Of a stretch of 64,000 nucleotides of DNA, positions 22,086-34,400 are shown piece after piece (the first letter of the stretch is position 1; every line of letters begins with the position of its first letter). Below the pieces are notes generated by a model. That model was not told the DNA's origin. It saw only the letters and a program-made list of their open reading frames with translations, and did no database searches. Origin of the DNA: Rutpela maculata (taxonomy: Eukaryota; Arthropoda; Insecta; Coleoptera; Cerambycidae); NCBI GenBank assembly GCA_936432065.2, contig OW386294.2:52976945-53040944 (forward strand), read 5' to 3'. A program made the translations under genes and the position numbers.

Positions 22086-24548
22086 CACAAAGACTTTATG
22101 TAGCTAAAAGAAATTACTTGAATTTTTCAGTTTTCCAATATCAATTTTTTAATTTTATATAAAACCAAAGATGACTAGATTTATTTCTTATTTAACCTTT
22201 TCATGAAGTCCGAACTCTGCATAAAAGTCTAACTTTCCAAAATCAAAAAGGACCTCCAAAACTCGAAAAAGGATTATTTCAATCCCAAATTTGGTTGACG
22301 AAAAATTTGATATTTTCCATTGGAAATCATGTTAAAATGTTCTAGTGATTTCGTGTCTTTTTATATTAGCAGCATCGTTTGCAGCAGACATTACCAAAAC
22401 CTATTATTATACAAAGATCCATCTTTGACAGACCTACAGTCCACAAAATTTTTGAATGTGATAAAAAATAACCTATCTTTCTTTACGCTTCCGAGTCATT
22501 GGCTACCAAAGAGGTGGAAAGATGACATTGATGCTTTTGAAATGTGAGATGTTTGTGACGAAATCTTCTGACAGTCCATGGCAGCTTGATTTTCCAAGAA
22601 TATACACACCAAAGGGACTCTCCAGTGTCATATTTTTTGTGGCAATATGGACCGGAGATAAAACAGTTTCAGGCATTTCCTACATAGAATAATTGTTGAG
22701 TTCAAAGAAAAACCAAATCACTTGAGGTGAAGAGGATGCCCTTCAAAACATGAAACCATGCACCTAACAGGCAACGATGACAAATAGTGGTGCTGTCAGA
22801 CGTGCCATATAGTAAAGGGAGACCATGGATCACAAACAAATTTGCCAAAATGTTGTGAATAAGAAGACCTCATAAGCTAAGAGAAGTAACAAATTAAAAA
22901 GGATTGTTAGATAGGTCCATACAATTACGAGGAAAGTTCACTTAAAACTTCTGCCTGGGCTTCGACTAATACAATTAGGTCGAAACTTTTCATGTTCAAA
23001 AGGGTGGATACAGAAATAAAGTACACATTTAAAAAGAACTTAATGAACAATTTGAAAACTAATAAACTTAACTGTCTGACTTACAGAACATTTAAGGCAT
23101 TCCTTGAGCAAGTTGAATATCATAGTCTACAATCAGACTATTTGTTCGTAAAGCAGTATCCACAAGAGGTGTGATGTCTTGGAGATTGAATCACAGTAAA
23201 TCACTTTATAACCCACCTTCGGTTACTTTGTACTTCTAGTACTTCACCTAAAACTACTGGAGTTTCTAAAAACATTATTCTAAGTATTTTCTTCCAAATA
23301 TTCAGTTCGTTTTCTATTTAAGATTAGTTATTTTTTATTGTTTTGTTAAATAAATCTACAAAACATGCACTTTATCAAACATCAAGGATTTAATTCCAAT
23401 CATATGCAGTATGGAGAACCAAAATAGATGCATAGGGAAATCCTGTGTACCATTGTATCACGCATTGAATGCCCACCATAGTACCACTTAATTATTTGTA
23501 CTTTCTCCTTTATTCGATAAGTATTCATTTTAACAGTTTGATATTATTTTGAGAGCAGCACTTAAATTTTACAAGGAAGTCTGAGACTTGTAACTGACCG
23601 GCTGTACAAAGCAAATAACAAATAATATTGACAGTCGACAGAGGGTGTAGCACCTTAGATCACCCCATACCAATAGGCTCCAATTGCTATCTTGACCCAT
23701 ATGGCACATGTACATGAGTACTATACGTCTATCTGGGTTCCCCATACTACGTGTCATATTTATCATGTCTAAATTAAACTACCTATATTTCCATAACTAT
23801 TTAGAGCAGCAGAGAATTTTTTATATATAGGTTTTCCATGGTGCTCTATTCAACTAAAACATTTTCATTTTTCTCCCACTTTCTAGAATTTCTGGAATTC
23901 TAGTCATTTTCTGTACTTTTGACATATTTTTGAAACGCAAGTTTAGTGGTAATTTTTGTATAGTTATTTATGCTTTTGTTTATATTTATCTGTACCATTC
24001 CAGCAAAAGGCACCTCATTTGATTCAGTTAAAATCGGGCGGATTTCCTCGCTAGCACCACTCACTTCGATGGAAGTGGTTACGTTCTATTTTAGTATTCC
24101 ATCGGCACTGGTATTAGTGGCATTCTTGCAGGTAAAGGACCGTTTTAACATATGATTTACTTGGTTGAGGATTTTTTATTAGTGTAGATATAATTTGTAG
24201 CTAAAATAACAAAACATAAACACGCCACATAAAATATAGTAGACAACTCCCAAATCCAGACTCAAGGCTATCCGGAAAGGGGTTACATATGCACACTACA
24301 TCCATTGTCAATGCCACGTCCAGTATACGTTATACAGTGTGATCAGTATATTTGCAGCACAATACGCTTTAGCCAAAGTGCCGCCATGTTGGCGGACTAT
24401 CACCTTCTGAGGTTACTAAGACATTTTAACATAAATCTGGTAAACTAGGGAGGGGGGTTACTCTGCCCCCAAACAGCTGGCTAAGCCACTGCACACAATC
24501 GATGTTCAATACATCAGAATGGTCTTAATTAATTCATGTAAAGTAAAT
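22086..24548. other. No intact gene; a short stretch shared with 45.6 kb
   Basis: The sequence around 22757-22840 (CTAACAGGCAACGATGAC, then CATGGATCACAAA) matches 45586-45675 (CTAACAGGCAACCACGAC, then CATGGGTCACAAA). These are two old copies of one repeat. The short frames at 22320-22547 and 22992-23174 have no recognisable domain. Near 24410-24500 a G/C-run patch ends AGCCACTGC, perhaps a decayed hAT end. Confidence 0.4.
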
Positions 24549-25370
24549 ACCGCTGCCCAAGTAATCACTACTTCCACATCCAGATTTTCTATCCAAGTCA
24601 CTCACAACGAAAAAATTTTGTATGTGTAAATAATTGTTTATGGAACTTTAATAATATAATATTTGAAATCCTCTAACCCAAAAACCCATAAAACGATACC
24701 CCACATCGGTAGTGGGGGGGGGGGGGGGGTGATAGAGGTGGATAAAGTAAAAAAATATTTTAAGGTTTCTGGTTCTTGTACACACACTAAATCACAATTT
24801 TTTTCATCCCCTTCAATAATGGATTGGGGGTGGCTAATACCTAATTTTTCTTTCAGACCTTAGCTTCTCTTGTATATACTAAATACCAATTTTATGAACT
24901 CTTATCTGCTTGATTTATCTATTTACCCCCAACCCTTCGACGGAACAAGATGAAAATACAGTGCGTGTAGCCGAACGCTAGGCATAGGGAGTAAAATTAC
25001 AACATCGCGCGTGCCAGCTGGCTGAAATGAAATAACAGACTGGAATGCTCCGCTCGACGGAGGAATTTACGGCAGCTATGTTGTCATATCTATCGCGCTA
25101 CGTGGATGTACATGCCTAATGGAAAATTATACGCACGGTATAATCTAGTTCTAGATCTCGTTAAAGTACATATGTGTACCAAATTTCAGTCAATATCTCA
25201 GACAGTTCCAGAGTAAACGTGCGCACAAAAAAAAGTTACAGACCGACAGCTAGACAGAAATTTTTTTTTTGCTCAAACTTAAAATCTCGACGTTTCATGA
25301 CATTCTAAGCCTATTTGAACAATAAAAATTTTTTGGTCGTTACTATACTTCCACTGGATGTGGAAGTAAT
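24549..25370 (+). mobile_element. Copy (c) of the CTTCCAC-hairpin repeat family
   Basis: Full-length copy from CCGCTGCCCAAGTAATCAC to GGATGTGGAAGTAAT, with the terminal hairpin CTTCCAC-TGGAT-GTGGAAG at 25349-25367. A G homopolymer of about 16 bases lies near 24716-24731. A separate 180-bp TA-flanked MITE (24959-25138) interrupts it. Confidence 0.88.
24959..25138. mobile_element. 180-bp TA-flanked MITE inserted in copy (c)
   Basis: Ends CAGTGCGTGTA and TATACGCACGG (reverse complement CCGTGCGTATA) form short terminal inverted repeats. It is flanked by TA (24957-24958 and 25139-25140). Other copies of the host repeat read GAAAATATAATC without interruption, so the empty site is visible in this window. 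TA duplication suggests a Tc1/mariner-type non-autonomous element. Its GC content is higher than that of its surroundings. Confidence 0.75.
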
Positions 25371-25569
25371 TACAATACCCGATGATGCCTAAAATAGTTT
25401 AAAATTAATATTACCTAAGTCCTAATCATTTAAAAGTAAACCATACAACAATTAATAGTACAGGTTTGGGAATGATATGGCTGTTTTTAGAAACAAAATA
25501 ATACACCAATCTGAAAAACCTGCAGCTATTGTTTGCTTCGATTAGTTATCATCAGGAATTTGCTAGCCA

Positions 25570-25920
25570 CACGATCCACTGAAGATTTATCATGAGTTTC
25601 TACTCATCAAAAAATGTTGCTCCTAGCATAATCAAGAATATATGGCACGGACACACCGAACTTACTTTCTTCTTCTATTTTTTCTACTTTTTTGTTCATG
25701 AGCAAACTACCTTTATGTGCCGTTTCCAGGAAAAACCAATAACGGCATATTGTTACACTTGGCTCTTGAATTCGATTCTCGGCCATGGTTATGGTATTTA
25801 TTCAGAAGACATTAATCCCAGTATACTCCGATATTGGGCGAGTTTCCCTTATCTCCAAATGTGCAGCCTCTCCGGCATAAGGCTCTTCCACAGCCTTCAG
25901 GGATGTGTGTTACTATATAC
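25570..25920 (-). pseudogene. Possible degenerate coding sequence, unrecognised
   Basis: On the minus strand one frame with a single stop reads EEPYAGEAAHLEIRETRPIS, then, after the stop, TITMAENRIQEPSVTICRYW and further to KVEKIEEESKFGVSVPYILD. On the plus strand a 126-codon frame (25592-25972) is open over the same stretch but is Phe/Tyr rich and looks less protein-like. I cannot identify either. The call rests on composition only. Confidence 0.25.
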
Positions 25921-26043
25921 TTTAATAATAAACCTTAAGAAAAAAAGGTGTAAACAAAGCAACACATTTTAACTCCGGTTAGAGATAGGTCGTTATTCTG
26001 TCGAGATTATTTTTACTCAATGCTAAAATAATCGATTGGTTAT

Positions 26044-26229
26044 TCATAACCATAACGAACAATAGGTGGTACTCCATGCCTGACCATTTGGGTTGTTACA
26101 AAGTAATGTTACTTTGTCATAGTATTTCTCTGGAGCGATCACGCTTGTAACATCTTTTCCCATCTCTAATCCCGGCATGACATCAATTTTGTAATTGCAA
26201 TGTCCAACGCCAAGGGGCATAATGCTTAG
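26044..26229 (-). CDS. Possible terminal exon of an unknown gene or pseudogene
   Basis: After an acceptor-like GTGATTCCAG, the minus strand is open for 61 codons to TGA at 26044-26046. It reads IMPLGVGHCNYKIDVMPGLE, then KDVTSVIAPEKYYDKVTLLC and NNPNGQAWSTTY. The composition is protein-like with no low complexity. I do not recognise it and found no upstream exon. It lies about 2 kb downstream of the CK2 alpha stop on the same strand, with no evidence of a link. Confidence 0.3.
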   Translation of the reverse strand, partial: LSIMPLGVGHCNYKIDVMPGLEMGKDVTSVIAPEKYYDKVTLLCNNPNGQAWSTTYCSLWL

Positions 26230-28315
26230 CTGGAATCACAAATTGGTTTCAGCACTAGGCTAAGTGACGGTCACACAGACATTTTTGCTAAACCTGTTTT
26301 TCAGTATCTGGGAGCGACACAGGAACATTCATAAAAAAACTCTGTCGACAATTACAATACTTTCTTCACTCCTAGTGTCATTCGAATTTAAAAAATAGTC
26401 AGATAAACAAAAGGTGCTAAAGACTCTAGAGTTAGCAAAAAAGAAAATTAGCATAGTGTATTTAAAATATACCCTGAGCAAGCTAGTTTTTACCACCAGT
26501 GCTTTGAAGATTATCGCATAAAATGTTCAAATAACTCCTACTAGTGCAATTTTTTTTCTGATTTTAAACGAAGAAAAAAAAACAATTGAAATACAAAACA
26601 AAAATATTCAAAACATTTTTCGGCTCCAGGCCATAACCTCAAAATATATATTAGCAGTCAACCTGTTAAATACTTCTTAGAGTATTTAAGTGTTCAAAGT
26701 ACTTCACTAGGTAATTAATCTGTACTTTGATTTAGCAGTAGGAGTAAAAAAATAAATTTTGGACTACTTGTACTGAATATTAGGTATGCTGCTGTGGTAC
26801 TTATCTCAACTCTGATGACGGCTAAGGAACACAAAAAATATTATATGAGAGAGCGAGTAAATTTGAGTTTTTAAATTATTCATTAAGTTCTCTTTAAATG
26901 TTATTTTGATATTTTTCAGGTTACTTTATTTCTCCATTCATCATTTTGAACATAAAGTATAGAGACCAGGAGCAAGCATGTTAATGGGAATACCAAGGCA
27001 AACCGTTCCATAAAATGTGATGACACGAGACATGCCACAGATGGCGCTAATAACACACTGATCAGCGGCTTAGCTCTCCCGTTCATATTTTGCTGCGAAT
27101 TATCCCACTATTAAAGTTCAGTGTAAAAACATGTCACCTTGCGTATGCTTTCTTTCTTCCGGTTTTACGAATATAATGAAAGCTTCTTGTCTCTATTCTT
27201 CATGGTTCTGAACATGGAAAATTCTGGCTACAGTTCACTCTAATTTAACTGAAATTGTATCTCATGCTATTTCCGATATTTTGGCAGTGAAAAGCAAATT
27301 CGAATTACTCCCTATAGCAGTAATATTACACCTTTGGACGTACGCCAAATAGGGTGTCCACTCTATTCTACGTATATAACAAAATCAGGCCTAAACATTA
27401 AATAGAACAAAAATAAACAAAAATATAAACCACGACTTTGACACATTCATAAAAGAATTGACCCCAACGTTGACTTAAGTCTAACTTTTTCCTATACTTA
27501 AGGAATTTAGTTTCATAATGTTAATTATGAAGAAAATTTCTCAGTCAAAATTTGGCTTGAACCAAAATTCCTTTAGGAGTTTGGTATGTTTTTTTTGCAA
27601 ATAATATTAAGCATCACACAGACAAAAAACCAGCACAGCGGTAGAGGAGTAAATGTTTGTTAATTTTTGGGCCATTTCGCAAAAAATTCTACACAGGATT
27701 ACTTTGTACAATAACAGGTTGTACATCACCATAATTAATACATTTTATTAAAGTTTTTATAAATAAACATAAATAATTTACAGAATCGTTTATTCCATTG
27801 ATTGTTTCAGACTACGCAGAATTATTAGCGGCAAAAATATGGAATATACATAAATTAATTGAATTCAGGCCGCTAACATGTCTGCATAAATTAATTAATA
27901 AAAAGATACTTACAAAACAATACATTACACAATGTTTTTAACAATATAATACACAAGAAAAAAAAACACAATTTCAAATAACTTTCGTTAATAGAAATGG
28001 TAACAACTATTCAGTAAACATAATCTTTCATCTTAACATTAAATAGTTTAATTTGTATATCTTGGGTTGTATACAGAAAATTCCAATATTGGCATACTTA
28101 ATACATTTTAATTATCGTAAAAGAAACGTCAGTCATTTGAAATTATTCTAAAAAAAAAAAAAAAACAGAATATTCTGATTACAAAAAGAAAGTAGGTACC
28201 TGGAAACTCGCTCATTTGACTGAAAAAATACGAATGAATCTGGATGACTATTTTTTAAAACAGTGTATGGCAAAATATGACAGCTGGTGAAATGATGAAA
28301 GTGCTTATTTGCATG
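26230..28315. other. 3' flank of CK2 alpha; non-coding with a solo inverted-repeat end
   Basis: CAGAGTTGAGATAAGTACC on the minus strand at about 26815-26797 begins a stretch rich in AGTACTT motifs. A similar end, CAGAGTTGAGGTACTCAC, occurs on the plus strand at 28583-28600 inside CK2 alpha intron 4. These look like termini of one hAT-like family. The CK2 alpha 3' UTR should begin below 28316, but no polyadenylation site can be chosen with confidence. Confidence 0.4.
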
Positions 28316-28413
28316 CTACTCACCTACCCCGACAACAGACAGGTTGCCTGTTAATGGAGTAGGAGAGGAAGAAACCGTGGACATCATTCTGCATTGTTCT
28401 TTTACAACCGGAT
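28316..28413 (-). CDS. CkIIalpha: CK2 alpha coding exon 5 (C-terminus and stop)
   Basis: The acceptor TTTTTTTTTCCAG ends at 28414. The exon completes the Tyr codon (T/AT) and reads PVVKEQCRMMSTVSSS, then PTPLTGNLSVVGVGE and TAG at 28318-28316. The PVVKEQ start matches the conserved CK2 alpha tail, followed by the usual variable Ser/Pro-rich end. The sequence GTAGGTGAGTAG at the stop also fits a strong splice donor, so a further exon is possible. Confidence 0.85.
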
Positions 28414-31400
28414 CTGGAAAAAAAAAATTGCTGATAATTTAATTGGCTTGCTGAGGACATTTCGGAAACCTTTCTGAATTTGAATTGATAACACGATTTT
28501 GACTACCTATTCTGACAATAAACTGCACGCAAAAATTAAATTTCGAAGTGTTCCAAAATGCACGAATTAACGTAATATAGTACAGAGTTGAGGTACTCAC
28601 TATTAAAATGTACTCCAAGTAATCAGTACTTTTTTACTTCAAGAATTTTATTCTAAGTACTTTTAAAATTCATGTACTGGATACTTGTAGTTGTTCCTAC
28701 ACAAGTAATATTCCGTATTCGTTAGGTAAAGAAATATTCAAAGTAATTTTAAGGTTTAATATTATTTTATTCTGTACATTATTTAATATACTCATAAATA
28801 CACATTTCTCCCATTTCTATCACATAAGATAGGAGAAAATTAAATTTTTGTCTGTTTGCCAATGTGAATTACTTGATTTCACAAAAACCTACTGCTCGAC
28901 TATTCAAGAAAAATGTTGAAGTAAAATGACAAATAATACTCTTCTTTTGAATGCCAATGACGTATTGTAATTTTCTTCACTTCTCTAAATTTATATATTT
29001 GTACTTTTCTCTAGATACTTATGATAGTATTAATAAAAATAATAAACATATTTTCGTAAAAAAAAAATAGATATAAAATAATAAAAGGAGGTAAGATAAT
29101 TTAAGTTATTAATTTTTATTAATTAGTTCTCAATGATTTCTACTTCTTTTTTTAAATGATTTTTGTGGTTTCTTGATATCTACTTTTTATTCTGTTATTT
29201 AATGTCGGGTTACTTTCGCAACCAATGCCAATCAGCGGTGCCGGGAGACAAATTTTAAACTAATAAAATGTTGGTCCATTCAATTTGTTTCTAACAAATT
29301 TATTATTATATTTGAAACAAATTAATTATGACCTCTACATTTTAAACAGTAGAACAGAACACCAAATTTCAGAATTCCAGTTACTAGTAATACACAAAAT
29401 ATTCAAAATTCTTATAAACACAACTAATACTTAGTAAACAGTTTACACCGAATTACTGGACTGATACATACAGGGTGATCTACCATGACATGCGGAAAAT
29501 TTACCAGTAGGTTGTCCCCACCGAAAGGAGTTAAAAAATTGAAAAACTAAAAAAAATATGACCAAAAAAAAATGACAATTTTTTTTGTAGAAATGCACCG
29601 CCAATGAGAACAAAGCTGGGAGGGTAGAAGTGGCTTTTTGGTTTTAATCAAATCACACTACAAAAATAGCGAAATAAGTCGAAAATACATTGCCTCTCTG
29701 CTAGTGAACTCTACAAGTAGATATTAGATATTTACTTCAATAACACAAAAACACCAAATTTTGGCGGCACTTTGTACCTGTCGGTGTCCTGATTGTTCGA
29801 CCGAAAGCAAAAAACGCGGAACTTTGACCGCACCCCGCTTCTTAACTTTTTATGCCAATTAAAGATATGTAAACATCTTCGATATGTTCTTTCACAAGTA
29901 AGTTCATCGCCCTATTACTGACCATGGACAAGTAACAGTAGCGTATCTTTGCAAGTTTTAATGCAACAAAAATTACTAAATTACCTCGGATGATTCTAAA
30001 ATTTTGCAGGGGCTGTCCCACATTGAAGACTAGTACAAAATTTTTTATTTTCCGCATATCATGGTAAATCACCATGTATATCGGCTGCGACGACTGCAGT
30101 AGACAGTCTGCAAGGCCCGGCTGAATCGCACTGCTCGAGGGAATCACAGAGAAAGTTCAGCTATAGAATATAAACAGAGAACCCAGCCGTCTGCCATTAT
30201 TTATACATAACACAGAAAAGGATAAAAGATAAGTCATGATTTTGACTAGTACCAGTTCAGTTAGTTTTAGAGTAAAAAAATATAAATACAATCACAATAT
30301 TTTTGGCCAGATGCTCCGCCCCCGACCTGACTTCTGGCCGGGGACTCGAGCCACGGAGCACCCGAGAAGTCGGCGCCTATGGTGTCTCAACTGAAAGACC
30401 TAGGTTGTCTTTTGTAATCAATTTCCTAATTTATTAATTCAAATTCAAAAAAATGGATATGTTCTTTTACTGTGTAAAAGCTAAAAAAGAGACCATTAAA
30501 AGATCGCTAAAAATTATGAGATAAAATTTCACCGTCGCCCAGTTAATTAACCTTATTACCAAGGATTTATTAAAATTTCGCATAAAAATTCCTAGAGATA
30601 CATACATTGTGTTATTAAAAAATTGTGAATAGCTATTTTTGTTAAATAAATAACTATTACACTATATTATAAAATATTTATCTCAACAGTATCAGTTACA
30701 GTTATCACAATTTAGTTATAAATGAAATAAGAATGATGGTTGGAATTGCTATAACAATGAAATCGAATAAACGAAATAAATTGTCAATAGTGTCGAGATG
30801 AAACATCATGGAAAATTCAATAATGGGCTCATTTAGCACTTTTTTTTAATTTGTTTATCGGAAAGAAAGACCCTGAGCAAAAAACTAGAATTTTGTGAAA
30901 TCTGTAAATCACCTAAAAAAATCAGAAACATGGACCGCATCTGCCTTGTCGAGTCTTGGCCATGACGTCACTTAATAGGAACCCGAAGGCCTGGCTGGCC
31001 GAAGTAGCTAGCTACAGCGCGTTATTACTGTTTCACAATATTACAAATCGTTAACTTAAGCAGTGTGTGTTGAAATTTATACATGTTTGTCAAGAAATTC
31101 GGTTTATCAACTACTTTCACCGATTTATATTAACAATGAATAATAGTGTGTAAAAGGAATTACACAAATTGTATTCTTCCTGAGTGTCAAAGCACCACGG
31201 TGAAAACACCTATTAAAACATTCATTACCATTCCTAGAGGTTTAAAGATGCAGTTTTTTTGAAATTTAAACGTAAAATATATTTTAAAAACTAGCAATTT
31301 TTATAAGTCTTTTCATTTTGGTTTAAAAATATTTAGAAAAACGCTATTTTATATTTCAACACAAAGTTGCTGTTATACAGGGTGTAATGCAACTATATTT

Positions 31401-34400
31401 TAAATTAACTATATAATTAACTAGCATAAATATGTCAATTTGTTTGTGTATACTATTTTTTATAACTTTATTGTAATAGTTAGTTGCTTAAATAAAGACA
31501 ATATTATTATTATTAAATTTTGATTGTAGGGAAAAATTGCGAATTAATATCTTATGGTCATTTTATATACTGTTATTAAAACTTCTTAAATTATTAATAC
31601 CTCTCTGATTCAATTTTTATAAAATTCTTTAAGGCTAGCAATGAGAAAAATCTAAAATACTATTTTATTTTTCGCTCGAAAAAGACATGGAAATCTACAT
31701 GTATCATAAATTAATGGAAAATTTTCATATAAAAATGAGACTTGACATTGTGCCACACATTTTTGACTGTCAAAAATATCGAACAATAACACATAGTTTA
31801 GAGGATCGTAGATTATTTCTTAAAAGGCAGCACCAAACTATTCTTCACAAAAAAAAAAAACCAATAAAATATATTACCTAATTTAACTCACAGAACACTA
31901 AGTACGACTCGACGATCTCAAGCGGAGTGCATGATCGTTGATATGTAGAATGACCATTTTGTTTCCTATTAAGTGACGTCACGATGTTAGACGCACCACG
32001 CTTCAAATTCCTTCTTTAAAAGTCGTATATTTCGAGAATCACATATCAGATTCATCTGAAATTTTCAATATCGCCTAATTTTAAATAATACTGTATCCAC
32101 GAGAAGTAACAGTACTAAATAAAATTCATTAAATGGGCCCATTACAGAGTAAGAGTAGTAGATAATTATTAATTACTAATACTAACACTTTGTGGTGACT
32201 TTAATGTGTTTAATGCATCTGATGCTAATATTTCACTGACTGATCTACTGAAAACATGAGATTGAGAAAACCATTTTTGAAGATACTAGACTGTCTAACT
32301 GTGTCGATAATATCTTTATAAATTTCTCCATTGATGACTATAACTCATATAACACTGAACCACTTCTGTCAGACCACCTGAGTCAGATCCTTATAGAACC
32401 GCTAACTTTTATCAAAAAATCTCTAGAACACCAAAAATTAATTAGACCAATTACAGCTACTGGCAAAAATAAATTTCACGAACTTATTTCTACCTGCTCA
32501 TGAGAGTTTGTCAGTGATCACACCCTTGACATTTACGAAAAATTTCAAGTTTTTTTAAACATAATCATACAGGCTTACAATGAATCTTTCCAAAAAAAAC
32601 TGGTCTACTATGAAAATAGTAATAGTATAAAAATCGATTGGTTCACAGAAAAACTAAAAAAAAAATGCATGATCATTTACAATTTTTAAATGAAGTTTAC
32701 AAACTACATAACTCCGAGGCTAATAAAAAAATTAGAAATGACTTTAAATTAATATATAAAAATGCCTTAAAAAGTAAGAAAATAACGATGACATAAAGAA
32801 ATCTGGAAACCCCACAAAAACCATGTGGGAATTAATAAACTTGTCTAAAAAAAGAAACTCGCCTAAATCAGAATCGAACATTAACATTCAGCCAAATGCT
32901 TTTTAATAAATTTTTCATCAATATCGCCAAAGAATTGACTGCTGGTCTCCCTAATCTAGATACTGACCCCTTACACTATGTCAAACAGATATATAATGCT
33001 GAAACTTTTTGTTTCCATTTCATACAATGAAGTAATATGCTCCCTCAAGAATAGTAACAGTAAAGATATTTATGGCTTAAACTTCGCCTTAATAAAAACT
33101 ATAAAAAAACCATATTGTTATACACCTGACAAAACTGATTGATGAAAGTCTAAAGACTGTAACTTTTCCAGGTGTACTTAAGATTGCGTCAGTTGTTCCA
33201 ATTTTCAAAAAAGGCGATACAAATAATCCACATAATTATAGGCCAATTTCCCTACTCCCTATTTTATCAAAAATTCTCGAAAAAGTTATAAAAATCCAGA
33301 TAATTGAATATTTAGAAAGAAATAAAATACTACATAAATCTCAGTTTGGATTCCGTGAAAACATGTGTACAACTGACGCTATCCTAAAATTTACTGAACA
33401 TACATTGGACTGTTTTGAAAAGGGGCAATACACAGCTTCATTGTTTTGTAACTTCAGCAAAGCATTTGACTGTGTCTCATACCTTACTAATACAAAAACT
33501 AGTTAAATACAATACAAATCGTATTTAGAAAACCGAAAACAATCAGTTAATTTCAATGAAAAATATATCTGAGGAAGCATTCATTATATCAGGAGTATCA
33601 CAGGGTTCAATTCTGGGTCCTGTTTTATTCCTGATCTACATCAACGACATGCCAAATGCCCTACCTGATGATACCTGCATATTTTATGCTGACGATTCCA
33701 CATTCCAGATATGTGATCCTAGCCTTGACAACTTAATGTTAAAATGTGATAATGTACTGTCAAATGCCAAGACGTGGTTTACAACTAATTCTCTAGCACT
33801 CAACGATAAGAAAACAGTAAAAATGATAGAGTACACCTGACCTTAGCAAAGTACTAAATTTCTAGGAGTTTTTAATAGTCGTAGTGGTACAACCCAAATA
33901 TAGGGAAAACGTTTCAAATAATGATAGAAGCAAACCACTTGGTATAGGCGCTCTATATACATAAACAATCGATTTGATCCACAGCCCCTTATTTCAAGTG
34001 GCGTCAATTTCAAAATGGCGGCGTATTTTGAAAAGTACTGATTTTAAATGTTTTCTAACTGATTAACTTAATAAATATACTTTGAAACCAAATAATAATA
34101 ATAATAAATATAATAATAGTACATTATATAAGATTCAAGATGGCGGCATTTAATCCTATTTTAATGGGCTAGTAGACAATAACGAAAACTACAATATTAA
34201 CAATATATTATACTCTCCAAAATGTTATAAATATAATTTCAAGGTAATTTTATCGACTAATATTGGTTTTATTGTAAAATTAATATGCTTAAAATCAGAG
34301 TGGCTTTAAAACACAGTTTAAAATAACGTAGTTTTCCGGATATCTCATGACGTAATAGCGCAATAATCTCTAAAACAGGGTCATTTTACATTTGACACTA

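Noticed and set aside
25592..25972. Plus-strand 126-codon open frame
   Set aside because: It is Phe/Tyr/Leu rich with no recognisable motif, and the opposite strand reads more like protein. Not called as a gene.
29842..30147. Minus-strand 101-codon open frame
   Set aside because: It lies mostly inside an inverted-repeat element in the CK2 alpha intron and has no domain.
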